DNA of 64,000 nt. Source: Diprion similis. Taxonomy: Eukaryota; Arthropoda; Insecta; Hymenoptera; Diprionidae. The notes beneath the pieces were generated by a model. That model worked only from the letters and a program-made list of their open reading frames with translations, was not told where the DNA came from and ran no database searches. The position numbers and the translations under genes are program-made. Every line of letters begins with the position of its first letter. Positions within the stretch are counted from its first letter, which is position 1. The stretch is from assembly GCF_021155765.1 (NCBI RefSeq), contig NC_060112.1, forward strand, positions 17,360,001 through 17,424,000, read 5' to 3'. Positions 25,480-38,000 of the stretch are shown one piece after another.

Positions 25480-26388
25480 AATACCACCAATTTCATCATT
25501 ACATATCATTACTTATAAGTATGTATATCGAACAAAGTTTTCTAGATTCTCGAATACATAGCAAAAAATATATCCATCTCTTGTGCATATGTTCATACAA
25601 TGATGAATACCTTGTATAAAAATTACATCTGTTTGTCTGGATGTAGAATTTTTATATCTTCAAATTTGCTTATATTAAGTATGAAATCGATCGAATTTAA
25701 TGGATAGTTTTCTTAAACACCTAATCTTCATTTTTAAATAATCATATTTAATTAAAATTTACCTATATAAATACTTTAACAAGTGTATATACATACATCC
25801 ATTAATCAACGTTCACTCATAACGTCTTATTGTTAGATATGTAAGACTATCGCAATAACAACGGCAGTTCACTTAATTATCCTGCGGAAAAAAAAACTTG
25901 TTCTAAGTAAATAACAATTTTTAATAGTTATGTGTTAAGCAGGTACGAATATAATTTCGAATCAAAACAAGTAATCCCTATTGTATTTTGTGTGTATGCG
26001 CAAAATGAACACTGCAGTAAATTAGTCTTTTACAAGTACTATGTCCCATCCTGCTGCTCAGAATGTAACACACGTGTTGTTTCTAAGTACGTATAAATGT
26101 GTTATAAATCCAAATATTTCCAGACGATGGCAGTGACAATGTTTAAAAATAATCAGGGATCCTCAAATGTTCATTAGTCTAGTGTTACAAATTTAGCAAC
26201 TTGTAGTGAAATGTTCCATTATTTCAACAGAAATACGTGCTTCAAACTTCTGGTGAGATATCCAGTAGTATGACCTGAGCTTGCATATCCCTAATGTGGT
26301 TACTCGAAAAATTTTATATATTCTATTTTTGAGAGGAGTATTCGTTCGGAAGCGAAAATGAGAGAAATCTTCTGTTTATAACCAGTTG

Positions 26389-29300
26389 TTACACTGCCCC
26401 ATCAGTGCCTCTGTGATGTACACCAGATGCACCAACTGGACTACCGTGAACTTCCAAATCCAATTCTGCGTTTGATAGAGAATTCTGTATAACCCTATTC
26501 AGTCTTTGCATTGTCTCAGTATTTGAATTACTTCTTTGAGAAATGTTTTCACTAGTACGACACGGTCCACATGCTCGTAATGCCTCTTGCTTGATTATTA
26601 TTTCATTTGTAATGTAGGCCTCACGACGAATTTGATCTCGTAACGTCTGAGACATGTTTGGAATACACCAGCGAACCAGAATCATCACCAAAGCCACTAT
26701 ATTCTAAAAACATTTTCAAATATTAGCTTTATGTAAACTTGTGGACAATCAGAACTAGATCTTTGAATTTTTTAACTCAAATTATAGGTCAGTAAATATT
26801 AGGTACCTCGAATACCACAACAAATGCTAGTCTGGCAGCAAGGATATGCCAATACATAATGCTGTAATTGTATTCACCCGATGCAGTCTCTCTATAGTCA
26901 GGGTACCAACAAATTTTAATTGGTTCAATATCATTTGGTATTTGTGGGCGATACTCATCTGGAAAGTGGCTGGTATTGAATTTGGACAGTGAGTTTTCTA
27001 GAAACCCTTCTAAGGAACTTGTATTCGAGTAAGCCTTCATATAAACTAGACGTGGAATGAAGTTGGACGTGAAAGCTATAATAAAGCCCTGAAATGGAAT
27101 TATGGTAAATCAGTGCAGCTATAGCGAAAACAAACATAGTTTATCTACATAAATGATTATACTCACATTGGTGATTACTGACAATTTAGAAATGATATCG
27201 AGTATTCTAAACCAAACACCAATATCTCTAACTCGCTGTCCAACAGGCCTTCTATACATAGTCAGTAGCTTTTTAGCATCGAATCTCATCTCAAATATGT
27301 TGTTGATAAGCGCGAAAAATGGCGCAAGGGGAAAAGCAGCAACAAAAATTGTTACAAATCCATACTGCAACACTGTTCCGATTTTTTTTTAATTTTTTAC
27401 ACTTGCATACCGATATAACTGTGTTTTCAATGTCACTTTGCCAGTTAGTCAAAATATTACGCAGCAAACTTACCCATTTCTAAATATTCAGGGAATAAAC
27501 TCCTGGGACCCCATTCTACTAGTTTATAATCTTTGACCCACTGAAGGTTTATTCTGGATGTTGATTTGTCTTTATTTTTATCTTTTTTTGTTCCAACATG
27601 AACCTTCACAGTATTCAACCATTTATAAAATAATGGAAAAACCATTTCTAAGATAGTGTTCAGTGCTTGTTTCCCAATCATGATGATGATTAATTGTATG
27701 GATAATTCTAATAAACACCCACCAGGTCCACATTCTTCCTGACGAAATGTAAAGAACCGGATATATTCTCTCGGATACCCAACAAACTTACCTTTAAAAA
27801 AGGCAATGTAAAATATGGAAGCGTAATAATTGATAAATTGTAGCAGATATATTTTCAGAGTCAAACTGTCATCGAATTCTGTTTGTGTCCGAAGGAATTC
27901 GATCTGTGAAAGTAAAAAAAGAAGTATCATTAGTTTGAAGGATCAACAGATTAATTGACATGGTAGATATTATGCAGATCCATTACCAACTATACATATC
28001 TGTAATTTCTAAGGCGCTTCTAGCCTTGAAATATAAGGTCTCAACAATCTTAAAGTTCTCTTGCTTATACATCAGGAAACTCGTAAACTATTATCGAGAA
28101 ATATTATGTTATAAAAATATGTACATGATCCACTAGTTAAATTACCTCTGTTAGATATTCTGCTAACCGAATGTATATTGAGTTGAAGATAATTATGCAG
28201 CACAAGTTAAGGCAAGCAGCAGTCACAGTAGTAAATAATATGGCATAACTTGTCACTATAGTATCCTTGTACAAACTTAGAGCTGCTAAAACCGATATTC
28301 TGTAGAGTATAACAGCTAGAACTGCGACCACCGCAACAGCTATCTGTAAAGATGCAATTTTTCAATATGTATTATTGGGTAACACAATAATTGTTTCTTG
28401 GACAGTTAACAATTTAATAACAGTAAGCTATTTGCCACTTTAAAACTGTTCCAGTTTTGAAAATCTACTTGTACTCAAGTTCCAACTCACCAATAATAAC
28501 ACAACGGAGGAACTAAAAATAATTGCCGGTAACTTCAACTTCCAGAAAGAAAGATGAGGCTCTGAAGCATCTGTAATGACGTGTGCACGCTGTTTTTTAA
28601 CATGCGCAAGCCGAGCCAGATACTGTGGTCGGGGGTGCTCTTCTTTAATATCAAACTTGGTGAGATCCCAGCGATGAGTTATTTCAGCAGAATATCTTTT
28701 CCATAACTCCAGAAACAATGTGGCTAGAAAGAATGACAGTACTGTGACAGTTTTCAAAAATAGTACTATCCAAGCTATTTCAAAACAAATGAGAAAATTC
28801 GTTTTTTGCTTTCATGGCTGATTGCAGGATTATAAAAATAGGAGTAAAAAATTTGTCGATTTGCAGGGTGACTAAAATTTCAATGACAGGAAATTAATTA
28901 ATTTTGCAAGCTCACCCCAAAACGACATAAAAACAGCAAAGAAAACTGTAGCTGCATTATCAAACAGATATGTGACCCGCGCGTGAAAGCATGTATCTTT
29001 GAGATCCCAGTATCCACAAAGTTTATCACATAATGGACACATTTTCAGTTCCAAATTGCCAGAGCAAATATCTTCACTCGGTTTGTTGGAATATAATGTG
29101 AGACAGCTGTAGAGGAAGCAAAGTAGACCAACAATACTGGCTGGGATTAACATGTGCGTATAGAAACCTAGCCAGGCAAAGTAGAGGCCGATTTTAATGC
29201 CAAAGTATTCTTTCACGTAATCTAGTGGCTGACAGTGCAAACATTTCTTGACACTTGCCCATTCTGTGTATAAAAGACTTCGCATACATTCCGAGTTGTG

Positions 29301-31905
29301 AAGATCACCCTGTAAAAAAAACGAACATAAGAATGAAGGCACAAGTTCAGAATGTTTTGTGGAATTTTGCCACTCTGGGTTGCATCAGACTCAACAATTT
29401 TCTGATTAGTTTGAACTACATTGTTCCGAATTTTGATCTCTAAAGTGTAGCCGAAAATCATACCATAAAATGAAAGTTTCAATCGACAAATTAAAACTAA
29501 TATTAAAAATATTTCTTTTGTCTTTGAATAAACAACCTTAAACTGAAACAGAGGTAAAAAAAACAGAAGGTGTTATTGCATCTGGACAAATTTTATTACC
29601 TATCAGAAGCAGGTAGTATTAAAGTAAATGCAACCCTTTATTTTGGGTCTTGTACCTGTTTTTCTAACACCTTTCACTTAATACCTGAATGAAATACAGG
29701 CAAGTGACCTGCATATTAACAGGTGCATAATACTCACTTCCATATTGTTTGAGAAACTCTGCTATTCTAACACTTCTGAATTGAATTTTACACAATAGGT
29801 CAAATCTGTGATCCCCAAATATATCTATCTTAAGACAGTGTAAAGGAAGTTCATATTCTCAAAAAACAGATATAAAATACGTATTTACGATCGTATTGAC
29901 ACGACAAATTGGCAGTGCAACCCAAAACAAAAAAATGAGAGTGCAGGTAACATAGTGTCGTAGTATGTATAAATCATAATCAACTTGCTATTTGAAAAAA
30001 TGATTACAAGTAAAGATTTTTGAATAATGAATAGAGTAAGGAGTGATGGAAACCTGTTGAAAGTTTCTACTCACATCATGTAAAGGATAGGCAGCCACAT
30101 ATGCGTTTTCTGCAATTAATCTGTCGATCCCGAATGCAAAATCATTTTCCTTATCTTCTGTATACGTTGTCCTATCTAATATAAAATGAACAATTCGCGA
30201 ACGTGTTCCTGGGCTAAAAAACTCGGGTGTGTCCAAATCGAATAAGTACTCTTTGTCTCTGCTATAAACCGCTGTGAACTGGTGCTTCATTGTTGGAAAC
30301 TTAGATGGGTCCACATCAAACTTGCTCAAAAGACGTCGAAAGAATGAATTCATTTCCTTAACTATAATATTAGTAGAGCTTTCAGATGGACGAAATCCAG
30401 GCACATTCTTCATTGGCATTCTCAATTTCAATATCTCTGCATAACGGCGCAAAACTTCTTGAGGAGCATGAATTTTAATGAAGCGTAAGCCGTTAGGCTC
30501 TGGTCTTTCATATTCAAGTTCTAGGCCCTCCTGTTGCAGGTTTCCCTCAAATATCTGAAAGCATATATAGGTATATAGTAGTGGTATTCAGTTATTAGCT
30601 CCCAATACAGCTGTTTCATATGGTAAAATAACGGTTTTAATAACGTGGATGGTTACCCATTTTGAATTCAACAGGTTGAATCCCGAACTTATTCTTTTCT
30701 CATTCGAGTATATTTATCCATGTTATACTATGGCTAAGTTCACATACCCTCCGCATTTCCACACTTTTGTAAGTGATTGCTTCTCCATTATGTTCATCCC
30801 AGACCAGTACAAAGTCAATTGTGCGTAGCTCATCACGAAAATACAAACTGGATGCCTCGTCATAGTGTGAATCCTGGAGAAAATATTAGTTCTATAGATT
30901 TTGGATCATTTAAACACTACAAAAAAATAGTCGATTTTATTTAACAGTTCAACAATTCAATCGCAGGTTCCATTTACAATCACTGAGACTAACCATTTTG
31001 CAACTAATAGCTGTTTCTGATTTGATATTGTGCAAGTTTTTGGTATTATCACCTTTTTATCAACACAATTACGTGAGCTTATGACCTTTCATCACCAATA
31101 AAACTAAATTTAATGGTAATAATTAGTAATAAAACTGCTTGCATTGCCAATAAAAAAAAAGAAAAAAAAAAAACAAAAAAACAGTGAAGCCTAGCAATCA
31201 AAGTTTTGTTAAATTATTTTGTGAAATATAATACTTTTATAGATTCATGTATAAGAACTGTGTTAAACTATCCTATTTAAATTCAGTGATTGTGCGACCA
31301 ACTATGAGCATGAACTTCAATGTAATTTATCACTTCCTCTGCTTATCAGAAATATTATCAAGGAAATTCAAAATTTAACCGTGTGAAAGATTAGTATTAA
31401 CAGATTTCTAATTTATTCGTGACTATAAAAGTGAGGGAATTTGGATAAAAGACGAGTAATCATTGATTCCCTTAACGGCATGCAACAGGAAATCTTAATA
31501 TTCAATAAACAAATTTAATCGGAACCTCCTTCCTGCTGAGAACAAGTATTGACTCGTTCATGGCATTTTTACACTTACCAATCTAATTCCTCTTCCTGCT
31601 TCATCATCTCTAATTTGATCACAGTCACCACCGACCATCCTAAGCTCCATAGCTCTTGCAGTTAACGAATCTCCACTGCAAGCGGAATGCACGCTTCTAG
31701 TTGATACGGCACTCTCTGCGCTGTTTACACTTATAGCACTTCCAAACAACGTCCCAGGAATGCTTTGATATAAAGTTAACTGGGAAATATGGTTGAGGTT
31801 TGATTGCGTCGAGCGATAAATGCTTGGCTGCGAACAGCTGCGTGTGCAGCTGATGCTGTGGCTGCGGCGCTGCGTCAGATTTACACTTTCTTCATCTTCC
31901 TCCAT
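26389..31905 (-). CDS. Anoctamin (TMEM16 family, ANO1-7-like), calcium-activated chloride channel and/or scramblase, 996 aa
   Basis: Ten minus-strand exons: 31579-31905, 30748-30873, 30075-30554, 28916-29309, 28491-28723, 28146-28343, 27474-27903, 27167-27372, 26807-27088 and 26389-26703. Phases agree throughout and yield 996 aa. Order: a Ser-rich cytosolic N-terminus, an anoctamin dimerisation-type region (FRDELRTIDFVLVWDE, about residues 120-310), then the transmembrane body starting LHDGDLHN and YFGIKIGLYFAWLGFYT. All six residues that coordinate calcium in mouse ANO1 have counterparts: N668 and E672 (NTILE), E725 and E728 (EYLEM), E757 and D761 (NNIFEMRFDAKKL). The loop has several cysteines and N-glycosylation sequons (NTS, NTSH). 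The protein should therefore be calcium-gated. Sequence alone does not tell chloride conduction from lipid scrambling, so I give no symbol. The start ATG at 31905 precedes MEEDEESVNL; an upstream leader exon is possible. Confidence 0.93.
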
Positions 31906-34900
31906 TTTTAGTTTGAACAATCAAGCCTTGCAGCCTCTAGCACAACTTTTACAAAAATAAAGGAAATAACAACGTAAGAAGCATGCTAATGAAAGTATTC
32001 AATTATATAACATACGCAACTGAAACTACCGTAGCTCCTCCGGTTTCTCTGTAACTCAGGAAGTAATCTAAAATATAGTTTTCAAACGAACACGTCATTG
32101 ATAACTATGCACATGAACTACATGCATTCCCAAAAGTCCGATGTATTTGAACATTGTTGACTGTACAAACACATTAAGAACCGGAAATGTCGAGTTCTTA
32201 ATTGTTTACTATCACATTCTTATCATAACGGTCGCGAGCGGGACGCAGCCAGAAAATTATAATCGGAGTGAAATGGGTCAACTTGTCGGAAAAATGTGAA
32301 AAAAAAGTTTACAATTCAACGTAAAACTTTATTGCTGATGCAAAACTTTACAAGTACAAAAATTATGATAGCAGGAATCGTTACCTGGATATCGGTTATA
32401 TTGACGTGGGACAGAGTGACGATCGATCAAAGGTAAACATGCAACATCATTTTAGAGCATCAGGTGAATAATAAAAAAAAAGTGCCAGTTTAATCTATTG
32501 GTCACCGTCAATTCGGTGCAGTTGTCCCTGTGTAGCATAGCTCGATCGTGTTGCGGGATGCGGCAAATTTCTGTTTATTAGGAGACTGCCGCTGATCAAT
32601 CCACGCATGCGTGTGATCCGTCGTCTGCTAGGGGCACAGGTGCATTTGAAAATAGCGAAAGACTCACAAGAAATGTACACACATACAGTTGTTTTGTTAA
32701 CGCTTCGGGGTTCATTTATCCGAAGTATTGCAGCGTACATCGGATTACATTAAGATGTACGATGTACATTGTGTAAGCCCACAATCTCTACAGCCATGTC
32801 GCGGAGGAAATTATATCATACCCTGTTTGTACAAATCCAGTTTTCCCCGCTGCAATTGCTGTATAAATAATACATATTGTACGTTTTCAGAATGGTTTAT
32901 GGGAATACGTAGGTGATGAGAGCGAGACATTAAAGCTGTGCTCACCTACACTCCCATTTTCAGTCATGGGCGGGTGTATCAAATGTATGTGTATTGTGTA
33001 TGCATACATAGGTATAGGTATGTATGTATGCCGTCTGGCGTGTGCCGAATGCACGCCCGTCTGCCGCAAAGGGGAGGAATTGGGGGCGGTAAAGGACGAG
33101 CAGGTGTGCCCGATGCGATGTTAACCTTGAGATCCCCAAACGACGCTACTACGGCGATAATATTGTATTTTGTCGTGAATTAAGTATTAGTTGGATTGAA
33201 TCGAAGAAATACTTTCCTTAGGCTGTTTATAATCCGCCAGACGATCATAACGTATGTATTGGGTCGAAATTTTAGTATGTAATGGAGTTCCGTGAATGAA
33301 AACCAATTTCCTAGTGGGTGTACTACGTTAGAGGTTAATTGTTATATTTCGGAAAATTTAAAAGGACGATGAAGCTGTTAGGCGCCTTTATGATAGCTAG
33401 ACCTTCATGGGATTAAAATGCGGTACAATTGTTTACTGTATTTAGCATGTATATGTAGGGAAATTTTTCGGAAATTAACCAGACTGTAACAAAATCCAAG
33501 ACTTAAGTATATACTTGGGCGACTGACCCTAGAGGTGACCGGGCTTTAAACTTCTCTTTGAATAATTATACGGGCTTATGTATGTATATATGTGCAGAAG
33601 CACTTCACAAAGCGACCTTATCCATGTGACGCATATGACTGCCTTCTAATTAGGGTGAAATAATCTCAGACTCAAGTGTCGTACTTAACACCTAGGTATT
33701 TAAACTTTAATACCCAAACTGTCGGCTGTACAGGTAAAACTGGGAATGGAAAATTTGAAAGAAAAGAAGAAACATGCGAATGTAATAAATCTACCCGAGA
33801 AAGTTTATTCACGAAACGTAAATAAAAGTGATTTGAAGGAGAATTGGTTAGCTAAACTATATGCGATTTAAAATATTTTTTAATATCGCACTTCACCTTC
33901 GAGAACCTTTTCAAAAATATTTTCGAAACTGCAGATGAAACAATCAACTTCTTAAAACTCAACGCAATGTGTACATTTACACATATTTACATACATATGT
34001 AAATATAGCGCGTTACGCGTGAGTGAACTCGTTCATTTCTCTTCTTGTTTTTTCTTACTTTTTACTGCGATCACAGCAAGTACTAAAAATATACGAAGCT
34101 CCGCCTACTTGAACCCCTCCCGCGTGCCCTTCAGGGGAAAGAACGATCTTACGACTTACGCATGCTACAGGTTGTAGCACAGCGTAAACTGCAGCTGTCC
34201 CAGCCCGAAGAGCCGAATTCTTTTATTGCCCGAGGCCCACGAGGACGAAAACGGTAGATCTTCCTATTCTCCGTCGTCGTTCGTTCCTCAACAAAGGCTA
34301 CTTCCATGTTGTAGAAATACTATTGTAAGGAATATAAAAGATGATGTATAATACATTCAGCGCTCTGTAGCAAATCCGGCCAACAATTGTGCAGCTTGGC
34401 AAAAACTGTCGAAGCCGTCAATGATTCATTGAATTCAAGGCTGAATTCTAACTAAAAAATTATGTAATAACAAGATAAACAAATCCATATTCAGCAAGGA
34501 TTATTTGCATCGAAAATTGGGTCAAACTAACGTAATTTGCGTTTGCGTAAATAGGCGATAGCAAATTTAATTCGCTCTAGGCAAGCGCAGCGAATAAAAT
34601 CTACCGTAAATATTATTTTAGTCAGCCGGGGGATTTTCTCCATTATAGAATATGAGGATCATTTTTTTCGTACGAGGAGAATCGCAGGACAAAGATACCG
34701 CCACATCTTTTTTCGGGTCGGAAACATGTCGGAAACGAGATGCCCCAAGTCCCGAAAAATAAAGGACACAGATGACGCCACGGTCCGCAATGCCTACCAG
34801 AGTGGGGACCCAATAGCGTCAAGGGTTACATGGAAGTCGTCGGGCCTCTGGTTGCAACGGCGATTCTGATTAGCCGGACACCTCCTCCCCATGATGCACC

Positions 34901-35066
34901 GTGCCACCCGCCACAACGACAGAGCGTGGTACGAGTAATTGCATTTGAATGGACGTGAGGTGCTTGAATTAGCAAAACTAGTTGATTAGTGTCGGTTTGC
35001 GCGAGGTTATCGAAATATAACAGTGCCGAGTCGTTCCACGGTGCCCGATGGTGACAGTTTGAAACA
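31906..35066. other. Divergent intergenic region between anoctamin and Wee1
   Basis: About 3.2 kb holding both promoters, head to head. It has CA/TG and TATG simple repeats near 33000-33035 and a GC-richer stretch near 34100-34260 and 34800-34930 close to the Wee1 start. No open frame here is convincing. A minus-strand frame at 32495-32740 has no recognisable similarity. Confidence 0.5.
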
Positions 35067-38000
35067 ATGGAGATCGCTCAAAAGCTAAATTTCGACGCCT
35101 GCGATATCGAGGATGAGGAACTGAACATCAGCTGTCGCACGAACAGTTCGGGTTGTGATGTTGACGACGTGTTGAATTCCTCGGCAGATGATTTCGAATG
35201 CTCACCTTTTCATCAACCCAGGAAACTCTCCTTCAGTGCCGCAATGGAATGCGGCGATACTGACTCGATACCGAAAACTCCAACGATCGCAGTAACAGGT
35301 TAGACGCCAGTTTTCGAGAATATTCACAACGTTTCAAAGGGTGATCTTTCCATCATAAACTATACAAGATTTTTTATCCCTAGTCTAGCATAAACAAGTC
35401 AAGCATTGAAAAATTCCTTGAGTAACCTACTACTATAAATTGATGCACGGATATAAATTTGTACAAACTGCAAGTAATTTGTGGCCTATACTTGTACTAA
35501 AGTTTATGATTGACTTTGAAACGTTCAATGTATGAATTCATTGATTAAATAATTGGTGGACCAATTAATTCATACTTTTGTTATTATCGTATATAGTAGA
35601 AAAAAATACTTATACTGTGAAGGGATATTTTGAACAACTTCTCAATTTCACAGCAGCATATTCACAACTAGTAACCTAGCCCTATGAGTTACGTGTCTGA
35701 ACTAACTACGTAACGAATGTCTTGAATTTGGTAGAAAAGAATTGATGAAAAAAATGATTGAGCCAATTCTCGCATACCCAAATTCAATGCATAATTACAT
35801 AATAACACAAAATTCAGTAAACTTTTAGTTACAATGAAAATTTGTCAAAGTATTACGTGATGTATGTTTCTATGAAATATGAAATAAATTTGTGCGTTCT
35901 CAATCGAATTCTACAGTATGATCGTGTATCAAAAATGGAAGCTGTTGAATATTTATTTTTGTTTACCCAGATGATTAAGCAATTTTTCCCTGCTTAGTAA
36001 CTTGACTACTATAGTAAAATACATCACAAGCTTCCTTGTTGCAAACATCTATACCTACATGAATTCCCATACCAAAGGGCTGTGCACTGACTAGTGATTG
36101 CAAGACTGCAAGATCCTAGTTCACAGTCTCTTGCTATCTCTTGCCAGCTATACAATCTTAGTGACAGAATTCCTAGTGTACAGTCCCTGGAATTATACAG
36201 AATTATTGAAACCATATCAATCCATTCTATTCAAAAGAACTTTATTCATGCTTAAATACAGTACTGTAGATAACGTCGACAGCAAGTAGTTAAATAATTT
36301 TCATTCCCAAGCTGATCATTGAAATGTATAAGACATATCAAATCCGGTATTAAAAAAAGTGATGGGTCTCTGGAATCTCAAATTATAGTGCGCTCTGTCA
36401 ATAGTGCTAGAATGCTTCCCCCACCCGTGACCAAGTTGTATAGCTCTTTTAATAATGTCGCGCCCTAGGTGCATTGTTTCATTGTTTTTGTTGCTGAATT
36501 ACATCAAGAGTGGGGGTACTGCTTTCCTCGAAAAGTTATTCCCTTACACGTCCATCACCGACACTATTGGGAAGGCGGACTATATTGAAATTTCTAACCC
36601 CTGTCAGACCTTTATTCGTTCACTGATCGGTTCATCAGGTAGGGCTCGAATATTGGCTGTGATTCTCGATCTAAGTGACGTTCAGGCATATTTCGGCTTA
36701 TCTGTCTATAATTCGTTATTGAATAAGGTTAGCATTTTTCAGAAACCGAAAACATGAGTCAGGCGTGTACAGGCTAAATCTAGTTTTTATTAAAAGATTT
36801 GATATTCTAAATTGTTTGTTCAATAATTTTTGGTACTTTAAGAAAGTTTCATTTTCCATATACAAATAAAGAAAAAACTGAAAGTACATAAAAATAAGTT
36901 ATGACCTGAAAATGTCCATTAAAGGATGATTTGAGTTTCAGAAAGAGACAAAATTTATTAATCGTTATCAAAATGTTGTATTGAAGCTATGGAATAAATT
37001 TCCTTGAAAAATATACATCAATTCCGAATTGTGAATTTGATTCACAGTATCGATTTATCTGAATAAAGCATTGGATGAATTTGAATATACTGCCTATTCT
37101 TCAGCTCCCATGTATACAAAATAAATTAAAAAATACAAAAAATAATTGTTTTGTATTGTTTGGCAATTTCCTTGGAGAATTCTCTTTAGTGTCTTACTTT
37201 GGTGCACTGAGAGATCAACAAAGTGCGATTGTTTTCTTTAATTCAGGTTCTAACGGAGTCAAAATACCTTCTCGAGAAGGAGGACCTCCATCACGAATGG
37301 CACTGGCTAGCAGTCCACCTTACAAGCGTGTTAGAGCACTACGGTTATTAGATTCACCTGCCACACCAAAAACTCTGATAGAAAAAAGTATCAACCATAC
37401 TCCACTGCCTTCGAGATGCACTAGGCTTTTTCACCTGGAGAAACCAAGAGCAGTGGCTTCATGTTATCCGACAAAGTCTGATAAACCAACAGCTAACGTT
37501 AACCCTTTCACACCTAATGGAATGTTACTCACTGCCAGAAAGAGAACTCGGTCCAAGCGTAGTCTTAATGGGTGAGTATTTGAAGATTCATGTATCCTAA
37601 TGTCTGTCAAGGTACTCAATTGTCTTTTACAAAAAGTGTTTAACACAACGTATAATAGATGCTTGTTACTATCGGCGATTGCTTATGTCATGTCAGGTTA
37701 CACAGTGGGTGTCCTGTGTCCCTAAAAGTACCCTATTTTTTTTTTTTCTTTCCTTATAAGCGTTCTAAAATTGAAGGTTTTTTCTAAATGTACACTAAAG
37801 CAGTTGATTGCCCCCTCAGACTCCCTATTTTTTCCAGTCAGTTATTTTATTCATAAACTAAAATAGGCTGAAAAAATTTGATGCCTAAGAACAATTTTTA
37901 TATTTCCAACTTAACATAGGATCAAACAAAGAATACATTGAATCTCAAAACACTTATATTTCACAAAATCATGATTTTTACGGTTTTATTGAGTATTATG

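Noticed and set aside
28723-28775. Alternative acceptor at about 28774 for anoctamin exon 5, giving an AWIVLFLKTVTVLSFFL insert
   Set aside because: It is in phase, but the CTAG acceptor at 28724 gives FMSFWATLFLELWKRY, which matches the family without an insertion. The longer form may be a minor isoform.
36455-36757. 100-codon plus-strand frame inside Wee1 intron 1
   Set aside because: No recognisable domain. A first exon of a nested gene or transposon fragment is possible but unsupported.
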